Shown piece by piece: positions 1 to 5,204 of a stretch of DNA of 5,204 nucleotides. The first letter of the stretch is position 1, and every line of letters begins with the position of its first letter. Origin of the DNA: an uncultured Gemmatimonadota bacterium (GTDB lineage Bacteria > Gemmatimonadota > Gemmatimonadetes > Gemmatimonadales > Gemmatimonadaceae); the NCBI GenBank assembly GCA_903894655.1, contig CAITQY010000374.1:1-5204 (forward strand), read 5' to 3'. Made by a program: the position numbers and the translations under genes. The notes below the pieces were generated by a model. It was not told the origin of the DNA and made no database searches. It saw only the letters and a program-made list of their open reading frames with translations.

Positions 1-7
1 CCGGTAT

Positions 8-27
8 GGCGCCCCGAACGGGGCGCC
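8..27 (-). terminator. GC-rich hairpin after exbB, possible terminator
   Basis: A perfect 8-base inverted repeat (GGCGCCCC / GGGGCGCC) is separated by only four bases and starts 20 bases after the exbB stop codon. This placement is what one expects of a transcription terminator or an mRNA 3'-end stabiliser. No T-run follows on the minus strand: the seven bases left before the window edge read ATACCGG. A classical Rho-independent terminator is therefore not shown. The hairpin could equally be an intercistronic structure before a following exbD. Confidence 0.5.
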
Positions 28-47
28 AACCAGAGGACCGATCGTGA

Positions 48-779
48 TTACTGCGAGATCGACTGCTGACCAGCGGTGTTGAACTCACGCGTGAAGCGGG
101 ACCGACCGAACTCACCCGAGACGCCCTTGATGAGATAGTCGATCATTTCCTTCGACGTGTAGGTCATTTCGGCGGTGAGGTTGTCAATCTTCGTCTGGAA
201 GAAGTTGAACGCCCACACGGCGGGAATGGCAACGCCGATACCGATGGCGGTCGTGATGAGGGCTTCGGCAACGCCGCCGGCGATGGCCGAGATACCACCG
301 GCGCCCGACGAGGCCATACCGGTGAAGGAGTTCACGATACCCATGGTGGTGCCAAGCAGTCCGACGAACGGCGAGGTCGCGCCGACGGTGGCGAGGACGC
401 CGAGACCGCGCTTGAGATCGACGATCGTCATGAGCATTTCACGCTCGACGGCGCGCTCGGACGTGTTGATGTCCGACACGGTCACCGACCCATCCTGAAT
501 GAGCGGGCGGATTTCGGCGAGGGCCCCACCGAGCACGCGAGCGACATGCGACTTCTTGTAGCTCTCGGCCAGCTTGATCGCCTCGATGAGGTTGTCTTCT
601 TCGAGGAACTGCGAGAACTCGGGGGCGAACTTCCGAGTTTCGGCCTGCGCCTTGCGCATGCTCCACCACTTCTGAATGAGCACGGTGAACGAGAAGGCAG
701 ACATGCCAAGGAGGGTGAACACGATGCCCTTGGCAAACCAGCCCATCGACTGAAACATCTCCATCAACGACACTTGCAT
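48..779 (-). CDS. exbB: ExbB/TolQ/MotA-family proton channel protein
   Basis: Inner-membrane subunit of the TonB energising motor. With ExbD it forms the proton-conducting complex that drives TonB, which in turn opens TonB-dependent receptors in the outer membrane. The 243-residue protein has the family layout: a membrane segment near residues 13-35, a long cytoplasmic stretch with a charged helical region, then two membrane segments near 126-148 and 175-197. The MotA_TolQ_ExbB signature is clear: GATSPFVGLLGTTMGIV (133-149), Gly-rich loop (159-169), then AEALITTAIG (171-180). Thr144 and Thr177 appear to match the pore-lining threonines of E. coli ExbB, and AIPAV at 184-188 is also typical. 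The ATG is supported by GGAG nine bases upstream (789-792). The gene lies 34 bases after tonB, so the two are probably co-transcribed. TolQ is an alternative name by homology, but the adjacent tonB favours ExbB. No exbD is visible. Confidence 0.93.
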   Translation of the reverse strand: MQVSLMEMFQSMGWFAKGIVFTLLGMSAFSFTVLIQKWWSMRKAQAETRKFAPEFSQFLEEDNLIEAIKLAESYKKSHVARVLGGALAEIRPLIQDGSVTVSDINTSERAVEREMLMTIVDLKRGLGVLATVGATSPFVGLLGTTMGIVNSFTGMASSGAGGISAIAGGVAEALITTAIGIGVAIPAVWAFNFFQTKIDNLTAEMTYTSKEMIDYLIKGVSGEFGRSRFTREFNTAGQQSISQ

Positions 780-813
780 GGCGAAAATCTCCGCAGAGAA
801 AGGGGGGGGAACC
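780..813 (-). other. tonB-exbB spacer with a run of eight C
   Basis: A 34-base spacer between the tonB stop and the exbB start. It carries eight consecutive C on the coding strand (802-809) and then the exbB ribosome-binding site, GCGGAG, whose GGAG core is at 789-792. I see no promoter and no terminator hairpin here, which supports co-transcription of the two genes. Confidence 0.7.
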
Positions 814-1530
814 TTAGCGGTTGAGCGAGAACTGGAACGGCTGCTGCACGAGCTGCTTTACCTTGCGTCCACCCACTTCGGCGGGGAGGAAGCGCATGCG
901 CTGCAGCGCATTCTTCACGGCGTTGGAGAACAGGTCGTTGTCGGACTTGAGCACCTTGAACGTGTTCATTTCCGCACGTCCCGTGGTATCGACAACGAAC
1001 TGCGCCAGCACCGTGCCTTCGATGCCCGCGGTGCGGAGCATGTCGGGATACGCGGGACCCTGAGCGCCCGGCGCCATAACGACGGGCTTTTCGACCTGGA
1101 AGTCGAAGTAGGGCTGGTCCCCCTGGGGGACCGGGCCTTTTCCGCCTTCGACACCCTTGGCGATACCACCGGCGACACCCTTACCCGAGAAGTCGGCTTC
1201 GTCCGTGACCTTCTTGGACAAGTCGATGTCGGGGATGACGTTGGGGATTTCGATCGGGGCCGAAAGCACCTGGAAACCCTTGGGCGGTGGCGGCGCGACC
1301 ACGGCGTCAGGCGGCGGTGGGGCCTTTTCCGGCTCGGGTGGCTTGGGCTCGTCCTTTTTCACCTCAACAAAGTCGACCTTCTCTTCCTTCGGCTTTTCGT
1401 TGATGATGCCCGAGTTCTTCGTGACAATGATGAGGGCAACGACAACGGCCGTATGGACGATGATCGAGGTGACGGAACCACCCAAGCGCTTCTGCTTCTG
1501 AGCCTGAGATTCAAGCAGGTTGTTGAACAT
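814..1530 (-). CDS. tonB: TonB energy transducer protein
   Basis: Carries energy from the ExbB/ExbD motor across the periplasm to TonB-dependent outer-membrane receptors. The 238-residue protein has the TonB order of parts: a short basic cytoplasmic N-terminus, one membrane anchor (about 17-37), a Pro/Glu/Lys-rich spacer (about 46-84, with PPPP runs at 71-74 and 80-83), a glycine-rich linker (115-137) and a C-terminal TonB domain (about 155-237). That domain contains YPDMLRTAGIEGTVLAQFVV (161-180) and DTTGR (181-185), typical of the family. Ser22 and His26 in the anchor have the same spacing as Ser16 and His20 of E. coli TonB, the residues needed for coupling to ExbB/ExbD. The ATG at 1530 is the only possible start: an in-frame TAG lies at 1552-1554 and no start codon falls between. 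Unlike exbB and the two signalling genes, it has no clear GCGGAG ribosome-binding site. The receptor it serves cannot be told from here. Confidence 0.93.
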   Translation of the reverse strand: MFNNLLESQAQKQKRLGGSVTSIIVHTAVVVALIIVTKNSGIINEKPKEEKVDFVEVKKDEPKPPEPEKAPPPPDAVVAPPPPKGFQVLSAPIEIPNVIPDIDLSKKVTDEADFSGKGVAGGIAKGVEGGKGPVPQGDQPYFDFQVEKPVVMAPGAQGPAYPDMLRTAGIEGTVLAQFVVDTTGRAEMNTFKVLKSDNDLFSNAVKNALQRMRFLPAEVGGRKVKQLVQQPFQFSLNR

Positions 1531-1534
1531 CTCG

Positions 1535-1576
1535 CTTGTCCGGGGTGCGGGCTACGGATCGCAGCGCCCGGACAAG
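1535..1576 (-). repeat. 10-base perfect inverted repeat in the tonB leader
   Basis: CTTGTCCGGG (1567-1576 on the minus strand) pairs perfectly with CCCGGACAAG (1535-1544), leaving a 22-base loop. Inside the loop a second stem, GCTGCG / CGTAGC (six pairs, one of them G-U in RNA) around a three-base loop, can form. The structure ends four bases before the tonB ATG and covers the only GGA that could serve as a ribosome-binding site. It could be an mRNA structure controlling tonB translation. It could also be a two-half-site operator, since the arms are 32 bases apart, about three helical turns. The pairing is seen directly; the role is inference. Confidence 0.6.
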
Positions 1577-1599
1577 AGGCCCGGGAACTGACTACCGCG

Positions 1600-1627
1600 A
1601 TTCTACGTCCCGGAGATGATCGAGCAA
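1600..1627 (-). promoter_or_regulatory. candidate promoter for tonB-exbB
   Basis: On the minus strand TAGAAT (1600-1605) matches the -10 consensus TATAAT at five of six positions. TTGCTC (1622-1627) lies 16 bases upstream and matches only TTG of the -35 consensus. Transcription would start roughly 60 bases before the tonB ATG, so the leader RNA would contain the whole inverted repeat at 1535-1576. It lies within the 119-base gap after the histidine kinase gene, the only sizeable non-coding gap here. Promoter consensus in this organism is unknown, so this is a weak call. Confidence 0.35.
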
Positions 1628-1649
1628 TGGAAAGAACATTAGGATCGGA

Positions 1650-3179
1650 TTAATCCGCCGTTAGCATTCCGTTTCCCGCATCGCCATCGCCGTGGCTATT
1701 GAGCATCGACTCGTACTCGCCCGTCATGCCAGAGCCGGGCGCACCGGCCAACGGCAACACCACGGTGAACGTGCTGCCCCGGCCCAAGCGCGACTGGACG
1801 GTCAGCGTGCCGCCATGCGCTTGCGCGATCCACTGGCAGATCGCGAGCCCCAAACCGAAACCGCCACGTTCCGATGCGCGCGAGCGCACCAGGTCGGCGC
1901 GCCAGAAGCGCTCGAAGATGTACGGCACGTCGGCCGCCGCGATCCCGATGCCCGTATCCTTCACCGCGAAGGTGACGTCGGCGTCCCCCCGTGCCAGCGT
2001 CATTTCCACCCGGCCACCACGCGGTGTGTACTTGATGGCATTCGTCACGAGATTGAGATACAGCTGACGCAAGCGCGTGAGATCGGCGAGCACTTCGGCA
2101 TTCTCCATCAACGGCGCATCGATGATGAGCCCGGCGTCCTCACCGAGCAGGCGTGCCGTCTCCACCACCTCGCGCATGAGCGGCGCGAGCTCCACCGGTT
2201 CCCGATACAGATCGAAACGCCCTTCATCAGCGCGCGCCAGGGTGAGCAGGGAATCGACGAGGTCGGCCATGCGGGTGACCTGCTGCAGCGCTTCTTCGAT
2301 CGCGATCGCCTGCTCGGTCGGCGTGGAGGTGGGCGACAGCGAGCGCTCGATATCGGCGCGTATCACGGCGAGCGGCGTCTTGAGCTCGTGGCTCGCATCC
2401 GCCGTGAAGCGGCGTAAGGCCCCAAAGGAGGTTTCCAGCCGTTCAATCATCGCGTTGAGCGTGGACGACAGGCGGGCGAGTTCATCGCCGGCGGCTCCGA
2501 TCGCCAACCGGCGGTGGAGCGAGCGACCATCGGTGATCGCCTCGACCTGATCGATGATGCGATCGATGGGTCGGAAGGCTCGACCCGCAATGATGTACGC
2601 GAAGGTCATCGACATCGCGAGCAGGAACGGCGCGAGCACGAGCATGGTGCCAACGAGCTCCCGCGGCGTGTAGCTGATATCCGACGTGCTGAGGGCGGCG
2701 TATACGCGATAGCGCGCATTCTCACTGAGCGGCACGACACGCGTGGCCAGCAGGACGGTGTCGGCGCGCATCGCCACCCGCCGGATGGAGGGAGCGGGCG
2801 TCGACTCGCGCGCCGCGGTGCTGAACACATCGCGATCGGAGGCGGAGAGCATCTGCACGGCGGGCGAGGCATAGATGTCGTATTTGCTGCTGTCCTGCAC
2901 CAGCACGTAGCCTTCGAGCAGCGAGAGGAACGACTGCATGCGGAACGACACACTGGGCCCGGCCAACGGATCCTTTTGCGCGACAATGGGATCGGTGCCG
3001 GTATTGCGCGCCAGGTTGATCGCGCGCACCACCTGATCTGCTTCGGACTGCACCCGCGCCTCGAGCTCACGAAAGAGGATCTCGCGGCGTACGGCCAGCA
3101 ACGCGATCGAGAAGATGACGATCGTGCCAATGAATGCCGCGGTGTACGCGGCCGTCAGGCGTGCCCGGATCGATCCCAC
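1650..3179 (-). CDS. Membrane sensor histidine kinase (HAMP, HisKA, HATPase_c)
   Basis: Sensor of a two-component pair with the response regulator immediately upstream. It senses an extracytoplasmic signal, autophosphorylates on His and passes the phosphate to its regulator. The 509 residues show a first membrane helix (about 11-31), an extracytoplasmic sensor region (about 32-174) that I do not recognise, and a second helix (about 176-198). A HAMP linker follows (about 198-250), then HisKA with phospho-acceptor His264 in SHELKTPL. The ATPase domain has the N box (Asn380 in LVTNAIKYTP), G1 DTGIG (408-412), F box ERFWRAD (423-429) and G2 GGFGLGLAI (439-447). All catalytic motifs look intact. 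His264-Glu265 and Thr268 (HExxT) suggest it can also act as a phosphatase. The layout resembles CusS/QseC-type kinases, but there is no obvious metal-binding His/Met cluster in the sensor region, so the ligand is unknown. A Gly/Asp-rich tail of about 30 residues extends past the usual end. The start is GTG. Confidence 0.93.
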   Translation of the reverse strand: MGSIRARLTAAYTAAFIGTIVIFSIALLAVRREILFRELEARVQSEADQVVRAINLARNTGTDPIVAQKDPLAGPSVSFRMQSFLSLLEGYVLVQDSSKYDIYASPAVQMLSASDRDVFSTAARESTPAPSIRRVAMRADTVLLATRVVPLSENARYRVYAALSTSDISYTPRELVGTMLVLAPFLLAMSMTFAYIIAGRAFRPIDRIIDQVEAITDGRSLHRRLAIGAAGDELARLSSTLNAMIERLETSFGALRRFTADASHELKTPLAVIRADIERSLSPTSTPTEQAIAIEEALQQVTRMADLVDSLLTLARADEGRFDLYREPVELAPLMREVVETARLLGEDAGLIIDAPLMENAEVLADLTRLRQLYLNLVTNAIKYTPRGGRVEMTLARGDADVTFAVKDTGIGIAAADVPYIFERFWRADLVRSRASERGGFGLGLAICQWIAQAHGGTLTVQSRLGRGSTFTVVLPLAGAPGSGMTGEYESMLNSHGDGDAGNGMLTAD

Positions 3180-3184
3180 GCGCG

Positions 3185-3188
3185 CTCC
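3185..3188 (-). promoter_or_regulatory. ribosome-binding site of the histidine kinase gene
   Basis: GGAG lies five bases before a GTG codon and right after the TAG stop of the response regulator gene. This supports GTG at 3179 as the start. The same GCGGAG core precedes exbB and the OmpR-type regulator. Confidence 0.7.
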
Positions 3189-3189
3189 G

Positions 3190-3858
3190 CTACCCGCGAA
3201 TCATGTAGCCGACCCCACGCACCGTGGTGATCAGCTTCTTCTCGAACTTCGCGTCGACCTTCTTGCGCAAATGATTGATCACCACGTCGACGATGTTGGT
3301 GCCGGGATCAAAGTGATACCCCCAGGCATACTCCGTAATGAGCGTACGGCTCATCACGCGACCGGCGTGGCGCATCAGGTACTCGAGCACCGCGAATTCC
3401 TTCGGTGTGAGCTCGATCGATTCGTCGCCGCGACGCACGTCACGCGTGCCCTGATCGAGGTCGAGATCGGCGACGCGCAACTGTGGCGACGCCATCGCCC
3501 GCGGACGGCGCAGCAAGGCCTCGACGCGGGCCAACAGTTCCTCGAAGGCGAAGGGCTTGGTGACGTAGTCGTCGGCACCCGCGCGGAGCGTCTCGACCTT
3601 GGCATCAACGGCGTCCTGCGCGGTGAGCACGAGCACGGGTCGTTCAAAGCCACGCGAGCGGAGGGTACGCAGGACGTCGAGTCCGTTGCGCCCCGGCAAC
3701 CGCATGTCGAGAATGACAAGATCGTACGCTTGTGAGAGCGCCATCCGCTCGCCTTCCAGCCCGTTATTCACGAGGTCCGCCTGCCACCGCTGCTCCTCGA
3801 GCCCACGGCGCACGAATTCCCCAACGGTGGGATCGTCCTCGATCACGAGAATTTTCAT
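3190..3858 (-). CDS. OmpR/CusR-family response regulator
   Basis: DNA-binding partner of the histidine kinase encoded 10 bases downstream. The 222 residues are normal length for the OmpR family. The receiver domain (1-118) has the acidic pair Asp8-Asp9, the phospho-acceptor Asp51 in LDMRLPG, Thr79 and Lys101 in KPF, all intact. The winged-helix DNA-binding domain (about 127-221) has the usual features: LTPKEFAVLEYL (150-161), the recognition-helix region around VDVVINHLRKK (190-200) and the final RGVGYMIRG (214-222). The receiver, with LILD-like VILD and KPFAFEELLARV, is closest in style to CusR/QseB-type regulators. This does not prove metal sensing. The ATG overlaps the stop of the upstream NtrC-like gene as ATGA, and GGAG lies seven bases before it (3866-3869), so translation of the two is probably coupled. 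Its target genes cannot be read from the window; tonB-exbB next door is one candidate. Confidence 0.95.
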   Translation of the reverse strand: MKILVIEDDPTVGEFVRRGLEEQRWQADLVNNGLEGERMALSQAYDLVILDMRLPGRNGLDVLRTLRSRGFERPVLVLTAQDAVDAKVETLRAGADDYVTKPFAFEELLARVEALLRRPRAMASPQLRVADLDLDQGTRDVRRGDESIELTPKEFAVLEYLMRHAGRVMSRTLITEYAWGYHFDPGTNIVDVVINHLRKKVDAKFEKKLITTVRGVGYMIRG

Positions 3859-5204
3859 AAACGTGCTCCGCCCGCGGGGCGCGTGAAACCGTACTCGCGA
3901 ATCTTGCGGTAGAGCGTTTTTGGGGAGATGCCCAGCAGGTGGGCGGCTCGGCCCTGATGCCAGTTCGTCTGGTTGAGCACGCCGGCGATGTGCCGCCGTT
4001 CGAGTTCCTCGAGTGTCACGCTTGGCATAAAACCAGACGCCGCGAACGGCGTGGCGGTCTCATACACGGGCGCCATCGCGACGGCCGGCGTGGGTTGTGC
4101 CGCGCCGCCGACATCACCCCCCAGCGGGAGATGCCGTGCGCTCACCAGGCCGTCCGAGGCCAGCAGCGCCGCGCGCTCCATGACATTACGAAGCTCGCGC
4201 ACGTTTCCGGGCCATGGGTAGCGCTCGAGCACCGCGGTGGCATCGGCGCCGAGCTGCAGGGCCGGCGGCCCGTCCTGCTCACCGAAGTGCTCCAGGAAAT
4301 GCGTAGCGAGCAATGGGACATCGACGACGCGCTCGCGGAGGGCCGGAAGCGCGATATGGATGGTACTGATGCGATGCAGGAAGTCCTCGCGAAACGTCCC
4401 CGCCTGCACCAGGCGCGAGAGATCGCGGGTGCTCGATGCGATCAACCGCGCGTTCAGCTGCACCTGCTGCGTACCGCCCAGCCGGGAGAAGGTACCCGAC
4501 TCCATCGCGAGCAGGAGCTTCGCCTGCAGCTTGAGATCGAGTTCCCCCACGTTGTCGAGATACAGCGTGCCACCTGCGGCGAGTTCGATCAGTCCGACTT
4601 TCCGTTGCACGGCGCCGGGAACGGCGCCACGCTCCATGCCGAAGAGCTCCGACTCGAGGAGCGCCTCGGCCATCGCGGCGCAATTGATCTCGACGAACGG
4701 TCCATCGGGATCCTCACCGCGCGCATGCAGCAGTCGCGCGACAAGATCCTTTCCCGTGCCCGCCTCGCCGGTGACGAGTACGGACCACGCGCTGGGCGCC
4801 ACGCGATCGATCAGCGAGAGCACGGCGCGTAACGGTGCGTATTGCGTCAGGAAGTGCGGTTTCGTGGTGGCGCGTCGAAGCCGGGACTGCAATTGCAGAT
4901 TGTCCCACGTCAGCATCCGCTTTTCCCACGCGCGCTTTACGAGCAGCTCGACCTCGGTCATACGATACGGCTTGGAGAGGAAGTCGTACGCTCCCATCTT
5001 CAGCGCCGTTATTGCCGTTTCGATCGTTCCGTTCCCGGTGATCACGATGGTTTCCGGCGGCATCGGCTCCTCGCGGATCTGGCGGAGCACCTCCAGTCCA
5101 TCGACTTCGGGCATCACGACATCAAGCAACGCGACGTCAAAGCACTCGGCCCGCAGTGTCTCGAGGGCCACGCGCCCGTTGTTGACCAACGTGACAGCGA
5201 ATCC
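3855..5204 (-). CDS. NtrC-family response regulator with degenerate sigma-54 motifs, 5' end cut by the window
   Basis: The frame is open to the right edge; 449 residues are visible and are numbered here from the first visible one. Roughly 15-25 N-terminal residues, including the receiver acidic pair, lie outside. Receiver: phospho-acceptor Asp28 (LLDVVMP), Thr56 and Lys78 are present. AAA+ domain (about 118-345): Walker A GEAGTGKD (146-153), INCAAM (173-178), arginine-finger region FREDFLHR (271-278) and sensor II WPGNVREL (331-338) are present. The loop that touches sigma-54 reads GAVPGA (193-198) instead of GAFTGA. Walker B reads LDN (216-218) instead of LDE, and sensor I reads ST (258-259) where TN is usual. 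After an Ala/Pro-rich linker (about 363-395) comes an intact Fis-type helix-turn-helix (about 397-440, with AAHLLGISPKTLYRKI). The likely role is a phosphorylation-dependent DNA-binding regulator, possibly not acting through sigma-54. Its kinase would be expected upstream, outside the window. A TTG at 5189 is inside the receiver domain and is not the start. Confidence 0.9.
   Translation of the reverse strand, partial: GFAVTLVNNGRVALETLRAECFDVALLDVVMPEVDGLEVLRQIREEPMPPETIVITGNGTIETAITALKMGAYDFLSKPYRMTEVELLVKRAWEKRMLTWDNLQLQSRLRRATTKPHFLTQYAPLRAVLSLIDRVAPSAWSVLVTGEAGTGKDLVARLLHARGEDPDGPFVEINCAAMAEALLESELFGMERGAVPGAVQRKVGLIELAAGGTLYLDNVGELDLKLQAKLLLAMESGTFSRLGGTQQVQLNARLIASSTRDLSRLVQAGTFREDFLHRISTIHIALPALRERVVDVPLLATHFLEHFGEQDGPPALQLGADATAVLERYPWPGNVRELRNVMERAALLASDGLVSARHLPLGGDVGGAAQPTPAVAMAPVYETATPFAASGFMPSVTLEELERRHIAGVLNQTNWHQGRAAHLLGISPKTLYRKIREYGFTRPAGGARL

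Noticed and set aside
1284..1344. GGC/GGT-rich repeat-like tract
   Set aside because: On the coding strand it encodes the Pro/Glu/Lys-rich spacer of TonB, which is expected to be repetitive.
778..1653. Long open frame of 291 codons on the plus strand opposite tonB
   Set aside because: It mirrors a clearly real tonB gene in GC-rich DNA, where long antisense frames are common. Its translation is rich in His, Arg and Gly with no recognisable domain.
2514..3230. Plus-strand open frame of 238 codons opposite the histidine kinase
   Set aside because: Shadow of the kinase gene; composition is Arg/His/Gly-rich and there is no recognisable motif. The same applies to the open frame at 1692-2417.
4611..4628. 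GGCGCC repeated around a six-base centre as an inverted repeat
   Set aside because: It is the direct result of Gly-Ala codons at both ends of the GAVPGA loop inside a coding region, so no separate role is needed.
3939..4832. Long open frame of 297 codons on the plus strand opposite the NtrC-like gene
   Set aside because: The minus-strand protein has an unmistakable domain series in the same place. The plus-strand product has low-complexity Arg/His composition and no family match I can recognise.
3855..5189. TTG at 5189 as the true start of the NtrC-like gene
   Set aside because: The frame continues in receiver-like sequence (GFAVT before LVNNG) to the window edge, and starting at TTG would remove the first strand and acidic pocket of the receiver domain. 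The gene is simply cut by the window.

Overview
The window is a GC-rich stretch of bacterial chromosome. All five genes lie on the minus strand, so reading from the right edge to the left follows transcription. The tonB/exbB sequences and the CusR/CusS-like two-component style would fit a Gram-negative, outer-membrane-bearing bacterium. Gemmatimonadota is my tentative guess from the look of the proteins; nothing in the window proves it.

Right part (3855-5204): an NtrC-type response regulator (receiver, AAA+ domain, Fis-type helix-turn-helix) runs off the right edge and lacks its extreme N-terminus. Its AAA+ domain looks altered at three hallmark places: GAFTGA reads GAVPGA, the Walker B Asp-Glu reads Asp-Asn, and the sensor I Thr-Asn reads Ser-Thr. 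The fold and the DNA-binding domain look intact. It may therefore be a regulator that no longer works as a classical sigma-54 activator.

Middle part (1650-3858): an OmpR/CusR-type response regulator starts inside the stop codon of the NtrC-like gene (ATGA overlap). It is followed after 10 bases by a membrane sensor histidine kinase. These three genes look like one translationally coupled operon whose promoter lies outside the window.

Gap (1531-1649): 119 bases that hold a plausible promoter and a strong inverted repeat ending four bases before the tonB start codon.

Left part (1-1530): tonB followed after 34 bases by exbB. The two make part of the inner-membrane motor that uses the proton gradient to power TonB-dependent outer-membrane receptors. 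The usual third partner, exbD, is not in the window. A GC-rich hairpin sits just after exbB.

There are no tRNA or rRNA genes, insertion sequences or CRISPR arrays. Coding density is high and the only gap over 100 bases is the tonB leader. The two most interesting points are the degenerate NtrC-like ATPase and the structured tonB leader.
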